Positions 8,765 through 18,319 of a stretch of 64,000 nt of DNA are shown here, piece by piece. Each line of letters begins with the position of its first letter. Within the stretch, counting starts at the first letter, position 1. Both the position numbers and the translations under genes were made by a program. The DNA comes from Sulfolobales archaeon (GTDB lineage Archaea > Thermoproteota > Thermoprotei_A > Sulfolobales > AG1): assembly GCA_038881635.1 (NCBI GenBank), contig JAVZPJ010000006.1:1-64000 (forward strand), written 5' to 3'. The notes under the pieces are model-generated. The model was not told where the DNA came from, ran no database searches, and saw only the letters and a list, made by a program, of their open reading frames with translations.

Positions 8765-9868
8765 GTGTTTAACATATTGAAGCCTTTAGTATGGTTTGAC
8801 GCTCTCACACCTAAACAGCTTCTTATAGGAGAATCTCTTAGAAGATTTCTAGAGAGATACGGTATAGAACTTCTACTAACAGCGAGAGATTACGATGCTA
8901 TAAAAGGTCTTTCAGAGGCTCTGAGGATTAATGTAATTCTCTTCGGAGGCTATGGAGAGGATCTCTATGAAAAGCTTTTCTATGAAGGCGAGAGAATCTC
9001 CAGATCTGCTCAAATCCTCTCAGAATTCAGAGAGAGAGTTCTAGGAGGAGTTTCATATCCGAACCCTGTAGAAGCTAGAGTATTATACGGGATCGGCAGA
9101 GATCTTATAGTTCTCTCAGACAGTCCTCACGCGAGACATCCTCATAGGCTAAGTCTTCCCCTGGCATCTTATCTAGTCTTCTCAGAGTGCATTCCTATAG
9201 AATCTTGGAAAGAACACCTCCATCCAGGATTAAGTTTAGAACCTTACAAAGGTTTTGATGAGCTAAGCTGGTTTGAAGAACTTTCCGAAGCATTTTCAAA
9301 GAACTTCATAGAAAATCTAGATCTTGAGGAGAGGAATTATATTGTTCTAAGACCTGAGGAGTTTAAAGCCTCATACTATGAATGGGGTTCTAAGAAAGAT
9401 CTCTGGCTTAAAATATGTGAGAAGATCTTATCCAGAGGTTTTAAAGCTGTTATACTACCCAGATACAAGGATCAGAGAGAATTCTTCGAGAGAAATCTCA
9501 GAGATCAGATCTCTAGAGGTTTAATCGTGATACCAGAACCCAGACAAGCTATAGGACCAGCTCTGATCAGGTATTCTGCCGCTGTTTTAACAGGAGGAGG
9601 CACCATGGCTAGAGAAGCAGCTCTACAAGGGGTTCCCGGGATCACAACCTTCCCCCTACGCATGGATGTGGATAGATGTGTTGAGAAGCTTAATCTACCT
9701 CTCAGATATATCTCAGAACCTGAAGAGATCCTGAGATTCATAGATCTTATATCAAGAGATCCCGACGCGATGAGAGTAGATGTTAGAGAAGCTTTAAAAG
9801 ATATGAAATCTCCTCTCCCCAGGATCCATGATATCCTGAAGAGAATTAGAGAGAGAATGGGATTATAG
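8765..9868 (+). CDS. DUF354 family protein, GT-B-like fold
   Basis: This 367-residue soluble protein resembles archaeal DUF354, which shares a GT-B-like layout with UDP-GlcNAc 2-epimerase-like enzymes. The N-terminal half starts VWFDALTPKQLLIGESLRR and the C-terminal half has LTGGGTMAREAALQGVPGI, the typical nucleotide-sugar-side loop. Its activity is unknown. The start could be GTG 8765 (GGTG seven bases upstream) or TTG 8777 (TAGGTG upstream). It is divergent from glmM, so an amino-sugar or glycan role is plausible but inferred. Confidence 0.75.
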   Translation: MFNILKPLVWFDALTPKQLLIGESLRRFLERYGIELLLTARDYDAIKGLSEALRINVILFGGYGEDLYEKLFYEGERISRSAQILSEFRERVLGGVSYPNPVEARVLYGIGRDLIVLSDSPHARHPHRLSLPLASYLVFSECIPIESWKEHLHPGLSLEPYKGFDELSWFEELSEAFSKNFIENLDLEERNYIVLRPEEFKASYYEWGSKKDLWLKICEKILSRGFKAVILPRYKDQREFFERNLRDQISRGLIVIPEPRQAIGPALIRYSAAVLTGGGTMAREAALQGVPGITTFPLRMDVDRCVEKLNLPLRYISEPEEILRFIDLISRDPDAMRVDVREALKDMKSPLPRIHDILKRIRERMGL

Positions 9869-10068
9869 GAAGCTCACATATGCTAACTAATTCTAATGAG
9901 AAGGTTCTGCTCCGATAATATTTTATCTTGTTCTCCAACATTATAAGTCTTCAGAGGTATTCCGAAACCTATTGTTCTCGTGTTTCATATAACAAGATCT
10001 ATATATTGCTAGCAAACTCTATCTCTCGCAAGATCATGTGTATATAGATGTGTATAGGAATTAAACCT

Positions 10069-10965
10069 CTAGAATCCTAGAAGTCTGTCTAGGTATAATG
10101 CTATAAATAATATGGCTAGATAAGGACTTAGAAATTTAAATGTTTTTCTAATAGACTTCTTATCAGCTTCTCTCAGGTGTGAGCTCATGATTCTTAGGAG
10201 AAGTGATGTCATTATAATAGATGTTATAAGTGTGATCCAGAGTCTGAAGCCGTTTGCTACAAACATTACTATTACAACTCCGAGGATTAGAGAGATCATG
10301 AGCATAGAAGCTTTTACAGATGTTTTAAAACCTTTTACAACAGGTAGCGTAGGTATTCCCGCTCTTATGTAATCCTCTATATAGTAGGAGCTTATATACC
10401 ATATATGGGGAGAACTCCATAGAGCTACTATGAGGAGAAGCCCTATAGAGTTTATATCAGGATAATTAGCATATGCTAGATATCCTCCGAAAGCAGGCAT
10501 GCCACCTGCAAAACCTCCTAAAACAACACTAAGCCAGCTCTTTCTTTTCATGATAAGCGTGTACACTCCTATATCGATGAGGAAGCCTAGAACTCCTGCT
10601 ATGAAGAACCATGGTGATATTATCCAGGCGATTAAAAGACCTGCTACTAGAGCTACTCCTGATATAACCGAAGCTTCTCTCTTGCTAATCATATTAGAGG
10701 GTATAACCCTATTTCGAGTTCTCATCATTATAGCATCTATATCCGCGTCCAGAACCATGTTGAATCCTGTGGTGCCTCCTACTGTGAGAAAGAGAGATAG
10801 TATTATGAGAAGAAGAGTAGGTAGATTTAAATTGTATACCGCAGCTATGAGGTATCCTAATACTCCGACGAAAATTAGAAGAGATGATTGCTTGAGTTTG
10901 AAGAGATCATAGATTATGTATATGTAATTCTTTTCATGTCTCGCTATAGAGCTTGATTCCATCAT
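10069..10965 (-). CDS. ctaB: Heme O synthase (protoheme IX farnesyltransferase), UbiA family
   Basis: This 298-residue membrane prenyltransferase has about nine hydrophobic helices. The first polyprenyl-binding motif N-x3-D-x3-D is NMVLDADID (N69, D73, D77), followed by MMRTRNR as in CtaB. The second motif region LWSSPHIWYISSYYIEDYIRAGIPTLPVVKG matches CtaB in layout. The enzyme farnesylates heme B to heme O for heme-copper oxidases, which implies oxygen respiration. It stands alone here, without oxidase genes nearby. Confidence 0.9.
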   Translation of the reverse strand: MMESSSIARHEKNYIYIIYDLFKLKQSSLLIFVGVLGYLIAAVYNLNLPTLLLIILSLFLTVGGTTGFNMVLDADIDAIMMRTRNRVIPSNMISKREASVISGVALVAGLLIAWIISPWFFIAGVLGFLIDIGVYTLIMKRKSWLSVVLGGFAGGMPAFGGYLAYANYPDINSIGLLLIVALWSSPHIWYISSYYIEDYIRAGIPTLPVVKGFKTSVKASMLMISLILGVVIVMFVANGFRLWITLITSIIMTSLLLRIMSSHLREADKKSIRKTFKFLSPYLAILFIALYLDRLLGF

Positions 10966-11065
10966 ATGTGACTACCTCAGATTAAACTGCTAATGAAGCT
11001 ATTATAAGTTCTATGTCTTCAAATGAGAAGAGATATAAGTTCTATCTTCAATGCTATCTTCAAAT

Positions 11066-12019
11066 TCACTTATATCTTCTTATTATCTCGTCAGCCAGCT
11101 TGGCTGCTCCATCTGGAAACTCTCTAGGGATCTTTTTTCTGCATTCTTCAATTCTCTCAACAAGGATCTCTGATTCGATTCTATCCTCATAGCATACTCC
11201 AAGTTTCTCTGCGAGTATTCTAGCATCTTCAGCACCTGCGGTAAGTCTCCAGCCAGGGTTAGGGATTATTATAACAGGTTTTCTATAGGTTAGAGCTGCA
11301 TCGATCACTGTCTTCCCAAGATGAGATACTACTATTGAAGCTTTCGCTATCCACTTATTTATATCAGGATCGAAATCAAAGACTATCCAATCTCTTCTAC
11401 TTCTATATATGCTGGGATCTACTCTGCCTGTTTGCAGAACTACATTCTCTAATTTGGTTTTCATAATCGCATCGAAAAGATCTTTAAACCCATATGTTCC
11501 TGCAGTAACCACTATAAAACCCTCATCCCTGATCTCGTGCTCAGGCTTCTCATATAGAGGGCCGAAGAAGGTTCCTCTCGGGAGTATCCTCTTCTGCTCC
11601 TCCCATTGGAGGACTGTTATATCTGATATATAAGAGAGATACTTAGCTGAGGAGCTTGGCTTAGTGAATCTAACAGAGCTTTCTATGTTGATCACGGGAA
11701 TCCTATGAATCTTACTAGCTATAGCTATGGGAACGCTATGGTTAGAACCTGAACTTATAAAAACATCTATATCACCAAGTTTTCTAATACTCTCTATAAA
11801 AGCTCGAGGAATATTTACAGCAAGCTTTATAAAACTCTCGTTAGGACCTCTAGCTTTTCTGATCTCAACAACTTCTCCATATCTCTCAACCTTACTTCTA
11901 CTCCATCTATCTCCTGTAGGAATATAGAATATGAGCTCAGATCTTCCTGCAAGCCTCTGAGCTAAGGATACAGCATAACCCGTGTGACCTCCACCGCTCG
12001 CGGAAATACCGATCCTCAT
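11066..12019 (-). CDS. MurG/Alg13-Alg14-like glycosyltransferase
   Basis: This GT-B enzyme of 317 residues begins MRIGISASGGGHTGYA; the GGGH motif is shared with Alg14/MurG-like transferases. The C-terminal half (VVTAGTYGFKDLF to SHLGKTVIDAALTYRKPVIIIPNP) corresponds to the UDP-sugar-binding Alg13 part, so both parts are fused in one chain. It resembles the fused crenarchaeal N-glycosylation enzyme Agl24, which adds GlcNAc to a dolichol-linked sugar. ATG 12019, with GGGGTTG six bases upstream, is preferred to an in-frame GTG at 12043. The exact sugar is not determined from sequence. Confidence 0.8.
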   Translation of the reverse strand: MRIGISASGGGHTGYAVSLAQRLAGRSELIFYIPTGDRWSRSKVERYGEVVEIRKARGPNESFIKLAVNIPRAFIESIRKLGDIDVFISSGSNHSVPIAIASKIHRIPVINIESSVRFTKPSSSAKYLSYISDITVLQWEEQKRILPRGTFFGPLYEKPEHEIRDEGFIVVTAGTYGFKDLFDAIMKTKLENVVLQTGRVDPSIYRSRRDWIVFDFDPDINKWIAKASIVVSHLGKTVIDAALTYRKPVIIIPNPGWRLTAGAEDARILAEKLGVCYEDRIESEILVERIEECRKKIPREFPDGAAKLADEIIRRYK

Positions 12020-12081
12020 TTCAACCCCGTGGATATTCTCCACAGGAGGATAATAATTGAAGATTTAGAGGATTAGAATCT

Positions 12082-12804
12082 CTAGGTATGCGGGTAGGCT
12101 TGCATGATGATATAAGCTATTTGAAGTAGTAGAATCAAGTAGATCATATAATCTGTGTAGGTGAGCTTAGCAGATTTATACCTGGGTTTTCTCAGGGATA
12201 ATCCTCTAACTTCTGCAGATATGCCAGCCCATAAAGCTCTCTCTATGCCTACACTTAATAATGGTATGATCAATGAGAGAGTATCTCTGGGTAGTATAGG
12301 AGTTCTTCTAAAACCTCTCTCAACTCTTGAAAGCGAGATCTCATCTAGATCTTTTTTCATCAGCTGGTAGAGTCTGAGAGCATAGAATACTGAGAATACA
12401 ATCCCTTTAGGAAGTCTCAGATCTCTCTCGAGATCTTTTATAACACTCCTCGGATCTGCTAGCGAGAGGAAGAAGAGAGTTGCTCCAGAGATCATTCCCA
12501 ACCTCAGGCTTATAGATGCTATAGCATTCAAAGCATTTTCCCTGATCACAATTAGAGGACTTAGATCTATTATGATTCTTCCTGTATTAGCTACTAGAAG
12601 AGAGTTTAGAGAGAGCCCTATCATGCCTAAGAAGAAGAGAAGTATTATAAGCCTGAACTTTCTAAAACCAGGTATAAAACCTATGAGCATGTTAAGAAAA
12701 CCTGGTAGAAGCATTTCCCTTAGATCTCTTACTACAAATGCTAGAAGAGACACTGCGAGAGCGTATATAAAAAGTGTTGTCGAGAGAGGTCTTCTCAAAA
12801 TCAT
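12082..12804 (-). CDS. EcfT-type transmembrane protein (YkoC-like)
   Basis: This 240-residue protein has about five hydrophobic segments and a cytoplasmic helical region with charged ERGFRR and SAEVRGLSLRKP motifs, the coupling motifs of EcfT. The start overlaps the stop of the double ATPase gene by 4 bases (ATGA). Together with that ATPase and the divergent YkoE-like gene it forms a YkoE-D-C type importer, proposed for thiamine or hydroxymethylpyrimidine precursors. Confidence 0.83.
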   Translation of the reverse strand: MILRRPLSTTLFIYALAVSLLAFVVRDLREMLLPGFLNMLIGFIPGFRKFRLIILLFFLGMIGLSLNSLLVANTGRIIIDLSPLIVIRENALNAIASISLRLGMISGATLFFLSLADPRSVIKDLERDLRLPKGIVFSVFYALRLYQLMKKDLDEISLSRVERGFRRTPILPRDTLSLIIPLLSVGIERALWAGISAEVRGLSLRKPRYKSAKLTYTDYMIYLILLLQIAYIIMQAYPHT

Positions 12805-14252
12805 TTTCCAGCTCCTCTCAAAAGTTCTAAAGCTTTGAAGCAGTCTATCTCCTCTATCTTCCTTTGAAGAGGATTTATGAGTAAAACTCTATCCGCTAGA
12901 TCTCTTATAATCCTATAATCATGAGTTGATATGATTACCAACCTCCCTTCTCTTCTAAGATTCAAGAGAAGATCTCTAAGTCTCCTATAGAGATCCGGAT
13001 CAATGCCTGCAGTAGGCTCATCTAGAAGAAGGATCTCTCTATCATATAGGAAGCTTATAAGAAGTGAGAGAGCTTTTCTCTGCCCATGACTAAGCTTAAA
13101 AGGACTCTCTCTATAAAATTCCTCATACCAAGGAAATATTCTGAGATAATTTTCATCAGATCTCATAGGAGTTCTTCTGATAGCTGAAAGCTCTTTCTCA
13201 ACGCTATTAGAGATGAAAAGATAATCAGGCTGTTGCGGCGTGTAAAAAATACTTCTAAGAAGATCTTTTCTCTCAGCTATTCTACTTTCTAGATATATAG
13301 AGCCTTCCAAAGGCTTAAGCCATCCGATTATTGTTTTCATAAGTGTCGTCTTACCAGACCCGTTCGGACCTATCAAAGCTATGATCTCTCCCCTGTAGAA
13401 CTCTAGATCTATGTCTTCTAGAAGTACTTTATCTCTATAGCCTATAGAAAGATTTCTAACTTCGAGTATTTTCTCATTCTTTCTCGTAGCAGAATCTTTA
13501 TTACAGGATCTGAACTCCTCCATCTCCCTCTCGGGTTCTAGATATCTAGAGAGTTCTCTATCTAGCTCCTCCGATGATATTGAGCTGATGATTCTTCCTC
13601 TATCCATGATAAGGATTTTATCTGCTATATTCATGAAGTATTCGGGTTTGTGTTCTATAATTATCGTGGTTCTACCAGATCTTCTGAATTCTTCTGCAAA
13701 CAATCTAACCTCTTTCACTCCCCAAGGATCTACCGAGGCTGTTGGTTCATCTAATATCACGATCTCCGGGTCATGTATTAAAGCTGATGCAAATGTAATC
13801 CTTCTCTTCTCACCGCTCGATAGATTCTCGATCTCTTCAAAAGCTTTCTCATACAAGCTAAGCCTCCTAAGCATATTACCAACTCTGCTCTCAATCTCAT
13901 CAGAGCTGAATCCTAGATTTTCTAAGGTGAATGAAAGTTCATCCCATGCGGTGGGCATTGAAATCTGTTTATCAGGGTCTTGAAGCGCTAGTCCTATTCT
14001 TCTAGGAACTTCTCTATAATCCTCATAATTTAAAGGATCTAATCCTCCTAAATCTATCAAACCTTCTGTGAATCCTCCTAGAAGATTTTTGAGAACTCCT
14101 GTTAGTGAGAGCATCAGGGTTGTCTTGCCAGAACCAGATCTCCCTATAATCAGGATGGTCTCACCATCTCTAATCCAGCCTTCAACTTCTTTCAAAACCT
14201 CCTTAGACCTATATCCAGCTCTTAAGATATTGAATCTTATCATTGCCAACAC
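12801..14252 (-). CDS. Fused double ABC ATPase of ECF transporter (YkoD-like)
   Basis: This 483-residue protein contains two complete ABC ATPase domains. The first (about 1-225) has GRSGSGKTT, LSSGEKRR, DEPT and the switch histidine in IIIEHKPE. The second (about 260-480) has GPNGSGKTT, LSHGQRKA, LLDEPT and STHDYR. YkoD-type ECF ATPases have this layout. It is co-transcribed with the EcfT gene downstream and divergent from the YkoE-like S gene. ATG (at residue 4, MIRFNI) is an alternative start. Confidence 0.9.
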   Translation of the reverse strand: MLAMIRFNILRAGYRSKEVLKEVEGWIRDGETILIIGRSGSGKTTLMLSLTGVLKNLLGGFTEGLIDLGGLDPLNYEDYREVPRRIGLALQDPDKQISMPTAWDELSFTLENLGFSSDEIESRVGNMLRRLSLYEKAFEEIENLSSGEKRRITFASALIHDPEIVILDEPTASVDPWGVKEVRLFAEEFRRSGRTTIIIEHKPEYFMNIADKILIMDRGRIISSISSEELDRELSRYLEPEREMEEFRSCNKDSATRKNEKILEVRNLSIGYRDKVLLEDIDLEFYRGEIIALIGPNGSGKTTLMKTIIGWLKPLEGSIYLESRIAERKDLLRSIFYTPQQPDYLFISNSVEKELSAIRRTPMRSDENYLRIFPWYEEFYRESPFKLSHGQRKALSLLISFLYDREILLLDEPTAGIDPDLYRRLRDLLLNLRREGRLVIISTHDYRIIRDLADRVLLINPLQRKIEEIDCFKALELLRGAGK

Positions 14253-14306
14253 CTTTTAAGCATATTATGATAGATAGTCTATAAGCTTCCTATAGCTGGC
14301 TTATAA

Positions 14307-14882
14307 ATGTCTAAAGGTCTTAACAATGTGATGAACATGAAAAACAGGTCTAAACAGTTGAACATGAGATATACCTCGGTAGACTACTCTCTTCTAGGTC
14401 TTGTAGCCGTTGTTGCAGGGATTATATTCTATGCAACATGGTTTGTATACGAGTTTGGAAAAATCATTGGAGGACCTATAGTAGCCAGGATCATCTCCTA
14501 CGGACTCTGGTTTATAGGAGCTCCACTAGCTGCAACACTGATCAGAAAACCTTTCTCCGCATTCTTAGGAGAAACACTTGGAGCATTAGTAGAAACATTG
14601 ATACCAACAGTAGGAGGATTCACAAATCTAATATATGGAGTTGCTCAAGGTTTCTTCTCTGAAATAGCATACATGATATTCGGCTACAGAAGATGGGGGG
14701 CTGTGAATGCTGTTCTAGCTGGTGCTCTGGCAGGGATCCCAGCTGTGATGCTAGATGCGATTTTATTCGGCGAGATAGCTCCTCCGAGTGTGATGATCCT
14801 ATGGTTGCTGTCAGCCGTAACGAGCGGAGGATTATACGGCTTCATAGCCTATATAGCTGTGTCAAGCATCTACAAGAGATAA
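14307..14882 (+). CDS. YkoE-like S component of ECF transporter
   Basis: This 191-residue membrane protein has about five hydrophobic segments. The stretch from GAPLAATLIRKP through GETLGALVETL to YGVAQGFFSEIAYMIFGYRRW matches the YkoE family, the S component of importers linked to thiamine or hydroxymethylpyrimidine. The divergent neighbours supply its ATPase and EcfT, so the importer is complete. Several ATG codons occur in the first 20 residues; the start chosen is the first, and later ones (14328, 14337) are possible. Confidence 0.82.
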   Translation: MSKGLNNVMNMKNRSKQLNMRYTSVDYSLLGLVAVVAGIIFYATWFVYEFGKIIGGPIVARIISYGLWFIGAPLAATLIRKPFSAFLGETLGALVETLIPTVGGFTNLIYGVAQGFFSEIAYMIFGYRRWGAVNAVLAGALAGIPAVMLDAILFGEIAPPSVMILWLLSAVTSGGLYGFIAYIAVSSIYKR

Positions 14883-14972
14883 TATGGTTATTGAAGGTCT
14901 TCTCTCAATATGGCTAGCTATAGATCTTTTTCGACTTTTTTAGTTTTTTCCAGAGTATTTAATGGTGGTTTC

Positions 14973-15947
14973 ATGGTTCTTATCTTAGGTGAAGAAGATG
15001 TTGTCAAAGTTCTGAGCTTTAAAGATGCTATAGATAGTATAGAAAGAGCTCTTCTACTTCAATCAAGTGGTGAAGCTCAGATTATTCCAAGATCTAGGAT
15101 TTACATGAAGAGCTCAGTACTTCATGTGATGGCCTCATCATTAGAGCCTTTAGATGTGGCAGGTCTTAAAACCTATCTCTCAACACGTGAGAGAACAGTA
15201 TTCGTAGTACTTCTATTCTCCATAAGTAGAGGAGAGCTCCTAGCGGTAATAGAAGGAGATATACTAGGGAGAATTAGAACAGGTGCTGCGAGTGCCATAG
15301 CTACTAAATATCTTGCCAGAGCAGATTCATCGGTACTTGGTGTAATAGGCTCCGGCAGACAAGCATATACTCAAGCTCTCGCTATATCTCGGGTGAGAGA
15401 TTTTGATAGAATTCTAGTGGTATCTCAAGATGCTTCTAATGCTGAGAACATGGTTAGAGCACTTAGAGAGAAGGGTTTGAAAGCTTTCAGATCTGATTCT
15501 ATAGAGAGTGTTTCTCGAGAGAGTGATGTAATATCGACAGCTACTAACTCTAGAAATCCTTTTCTAAAAGCTGAGTGGGTTAAGAAGGGAGCTCATGTAA
15601 ATCTAGTAGGTTCTAATCATCCTTCAAGATCTGAGGCATACCCAGATCTATTCCTAAGATCCAGGCTTATTGTGACAGACTCTATAGAACAGGCTAAGAG
15701 AGAATCAGGAGATCTAATAGAAGCAGTTAAACAAGCCTACATAACCTGGGAGAATATTCACGAACTGTGGGAGGTAGTCTCAGGTAGAGTGAGAAGACAG
15801 AGCGATGAGGAGGTGACGATATTTAAATCTCATGGAGTAGCTCTGTGGGATATAGCTGTTGCGAGAATCGTTTACGAGAAAGCTTTGGAGAATGGTTTGG
15901 GAAGAGAGGTTGATTTTAAAGGTTTTTGGAGAGATAGATTCTTTTAA
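14973..15947 (+). CDS. Ornithine cyclodeaminase/mu-crystallin family protein
   Basis: This NAD(P)-dependent enzyme family includes ornithine cyclodeaminase, archaeal alanine dehydrogenase and ketimine reductase. The 324-residue protein has a substrate lysine in GLKTYLS, RTGAASAIATKYLAR before the Rossmann fold, the nucleotide loop GVIGSGRQAYTQ, and VNLVGSNHP as the catalytic aspartate region, where the usual Asp is replaced by Asn-His. ATG 14973 is chosen because GGTGGT lies four to nine bases upstream; the longer reading frame from 14910 lacks this. The substrate is open. Confidence 0.82.
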   Translation: MVLILGEEDVVKVLSFKDAIDSIERALLLQSSGEAQIIPRSRIYMKSSVLHVMASSLEPLDVAGLKTYLSTRERTVFVVLLFSISRGELLAVIEGDILGRIRTGAASAIATKYLARADSSVLGVIGSGRQAYTQALAISRVRDFDRILVVSQDASNAENMVRALREKGLKAFRSDSIESVSRESDVISTATNSRNPFLKAEWVKKGAHVNLVGSNHPSRSEAYPDLFLRSRLIVTDSIEQAKRESGDLIEAVKQAYITWENIHELWEVVSGRVRRQSDEEVTIFKSHGVALWDIAVARIVYEKALENGLGREVDFKGFWRDRFF

Positions 15948-16016
15948 ATTTTAAAGCCTGAAAAGACATATATATACTCATGTGATGTCAACATCTAGGA
16001 TTATGAGGTGGTCTCT

Positions 16017-16286
16017 ATGAGCTCGGGTATCACTCATGCAGATCCTAAGAAGAGATGGGTTGATAAGATGATGAAGAGTGCTAAGAGATATCATAAGATA
16101 TGTCCTTACTACGATAAGAAAACAAACGCTTGTTTCCTGAGACTGGGAGGTAAGTGTGATAGAGATGGAAGGTTTGATGCTTGTCCTGTCTTCATAGAGT
16201 TTCTAGAGAAGAAGTATGATTCCATAACAAAGGCTGGGAAACCTCTCCCAGTGGACTTCATGGATCCTCTCATAATATCTCCTTAA
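16017..16286 (+). CDS. Small conserved cysteine-containing protein
   Basis: This 89-residue protein is lysine-rich at the start (DPKKRWVDKMMKSAKRYHK). It has four cysteines in CPYYDKKTNACF and GGKCDRDGRFDACPV, spaced as a possible metal site, and ends in an acidic/proline tail. ATG 16017 is chosen because GAGGTG lies eight bases upstream. An HD hydrolase gene follows 22 bases later, so the two are probably one transcript. I do not recognise a named family; a zinc or iron-sulfur role is inferred only from the cysteine spacing. Confidence 0.72.
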   Translation: MSSGITHADPKKRWVDKMMKSAKRYHKICPYYDKKTNACFLRLGGKCDRDGRFDACPVFIEFLEKKYDSITKAGKPLPVDFMDPLIISP

Positions 16287-16308
16287 TCTTACTCAAGGGT
16301 GTTTTTAA

Positions 16309-16875
16309 TTGAATCTCTTCAGAATCATTGAATCTGTTAAGAACACACCTAGATTAGGATGGGTTCAGAGAGGTATTTCAGCATCTGATGCCGAGACTAT
16401 CGCGGCTCATACTCTTGAGAGTGCTATAGTATGCCTGGATCTCGGTGAGCATCTTTTAAAAGAAGATTTTCTCTCTCTTGAAGAGATTAAAAATGCAACT
16501 CTCATAGCATTGATCCATGACATACCTGAGGGAGTTATAGGAGATCTCAATAGATATGTCTCCAGGCATATAGGAGATATGAAGAAGAAACTTGAAGATC
16601 TTGTTATGGAAGAGATCCAGAATGATATATTGAAAGATCTCTGGAAGAGATATAGTGATATGAGAAGCAGAGAAGCTCTTCTATCTAAACTCTGTGATAA
16701 AATATCAACATATGTACAGGCTACGAGATATAGAAGGCTTGGGTATAGAACAGATGATATCATAGATAATGCGAGAATCGAAATCAGAGATCTGGGTATT
16801 AAGCTTTGTAAAGAGAACTCGAGATGTATTGATTCTATTGAGAGATACATTTCCACAATAGAAGCACAGATCTAA
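16309..16875 (+). CDS. HD-domain phosphohydrolase (YfbR-like)
   Basis: This 188-residue protein has the HD superfamily metal residues: histidine in AETIAAHT, the His-Asp pair in ALIHDIPEG and an aspartate in SKLCDKIS. It begins LFRIIESVKNTPRLGWVQRGI, as YfbR-like 5'-nucleotidases often do. Predicted role is hydrolysis of (deoxy)nucleotide monophosphates, by family. TTG start with GGTG upstream. It lies directly after the small Cys-protein gene. Confidence 0.83.
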   Translation: MNLFRIIESVKNTPRLGWVQRGISASDAETIAAHTLESAIVCLDLGEHLLKEDFLSLEEIKNATLIALIHDIPEGVIGDLNRYVSRHIGDMKKKLEDLVMEEIQNDILKDLWKRYSDMRSREALLSKLCDKISTYVQATRYRRLGYRTDDIIDNARIEIRDLGIKLCKENSRCIDSIERYISTIEAQI

Positions 16876-16925
16876 GGAAAAATAATTTAAGCACTATTCT
16901 TTAAAGCCTTCTCTAAAGGGTTTCA

Positions 16926-18095
16926 ATGACAGCGTTAACTGTTAGAAGCATCTATCTAGCTCTTCTATCGGTTCTAGACCTTGTATTTATTCTGATTCTA
17001 GTACTCGAGCTGGGAGCAGATCCTAGAATGCTTGGTTTGATAGGCATGCTATGGAGCCTGATCTACGTGATATTCTCTCTAATAGCAGATAAACTAGGAG
17101 TCAGAGGTTCTATAACACTGATCTCGGTGGTATCATCACTAGCATTTCTCATATCAGTAGTGATTCTATTTGAATACTCCCGCTACTTATATTATATTGT
17201 AGCAGGCTACATGATGCACTCGATAGCAACTGCTATGGGAAGAGTTTCGAATAATATCTCGATAAATGAATCTTACTACTATGAAGAGTGGTCTAGCAAG
17301 ATATTTGAATCTCAGATCTTCCAAAGATTCGCTTATGCAGGAGTATTATCCATCTTAATCCTAGCAGGTTTAAACATCATCTACTCTATATATCTACTAC
17401 CCTTCTACATTACACTAGCACTACTCTTCCCATTATCACACGAGTTCAGAGGTTTTGAGAGAAGATATAGCTCTATAGTGTCTACACTTGATACAATAAA
17501 TCATGCAACAAGATTCACAACAGTGACTCTAGGCAATAGCAGTATCTGGCTAGACTATAAGTCTTTCTCCGCAGTATTCGGAAGATATTCGACCGCTAGA
17601 TGTCTTCTGTCAGCACTACTCTCCAGCATAGCTATAGAGATTCTAATGCTTCCTATACCTGCTGTGATGAAGAGATTCATGGATCTCAGGGAATTGCTTC
17701 TCATATATGTTATAATAGGGTTGCTAGGAGGGATCTCATTAATTCTATTAAAGAATCATGATGCAAATCTTCTCTCCTCAGGTCTTATGAGAATAATAGC
17801 ATTAGGAATTGTATTCCTCTCCATAGGACTTACACCCAGTATAGCGGGTATAGTACTTCTAGGAGTGGGATTTGCGCTGATCAGTATCTCTAATAATCTC
17901 TACGTGACAACTGCTCTGAGCATATACAATACTCTATCCCATGGATTTGGATCGGGGATCTTCATAGCAGTCCTAGAAATAGGAGGGTTGGCAGGAGATC
18001 TGCTTTTATGGCTTTATGTAGGAGGGCTGAGCTACGAGGTCATAATGCTGATCTCAGGAGCTTTATTCCTTCTCACACTATTGATTCTCCGCTAG
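16926..18095 (+). CDS. Membrane protein, major-facilitator-like
   Basis: This 389-residue protein has about eleven or twelve hydrophobic helices in two halves, with a charged middle loop (about 175-230) rich in serine and arginine. The layout is that of a major facilitator superfamily transporter. No substrate motif is recognised. A distantly similar protein of the same type is encoded at 45140-46465. It ends before a 220-base gap. Confidence 0.65.
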   Translation: MTALTVRSIYLALLSVLDLVFILILVLELGADPRMLGLIGMLWSLIYVIFSLIADKLGVRGSITLISVVSSLAFLISVVILFEYSRYLYYIVAGYMMHSIATAMGRVSNNISINESYYYEEWSSKIFESQIFQRFAYAGVLSILILAGLNIIYSIYLLPFYITLALLFPLSHEFRGFERRYSSIVSTLDTINHATRFTTVTLGNSSIWLDYKSFSAVFGRYSTARCLLSALLSSIAIEILMLPIPAVMKRFMDLRELLLIYVIIGLLGGISLILLKNHDANLLSSGLMRIIALGIVFLSIGLTPSIAGIVLLGVGFALISISNNLYVTTALSIYNTLSHGFGSGIFIAVLEIGGLAGDLLLWLYVGGLSYEVIMLISGALFLLTLLILR

Positions 18096-18319
18096 ATCTC
18101 CAGAAGTTTTTCTACGCGATCTCAGATTAATCTCTCGCGAATCTTCTCCTCCTAAACTGATAAAATTATAGATTCACGCTGTTCTAAACCTACTTATAGC
18201 AAAGTTTTCCGCGTATACAAGAGTTCTACTATGATAGATCCTTTCTCCCGCTATAGAACATAGTTATCGGTTATAAGAGGGGGAGAGAATATGAAGGTCT
18301 AGTCTTTATCTAATAGTGA
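18096..18319. other. Intergenic gap with a three-codon open frame
   Basis: This 224-base gap holds no gene that I recognise. A purine-rich GAGGGGGAGAGA is followed at 18291 by ATG and a stop after three codons (MKV). The next gene's ATG is at 18320. The strong ribosome site before such a short frame is unusual; it could be a leader or an mRNA-start artefact. Confidence 0.3.

Noticed and set aside
16407-16856. Long minus-strand ORF
   Set aside because: It is antisense to the HD hydrolase, which has all its metal motifs.
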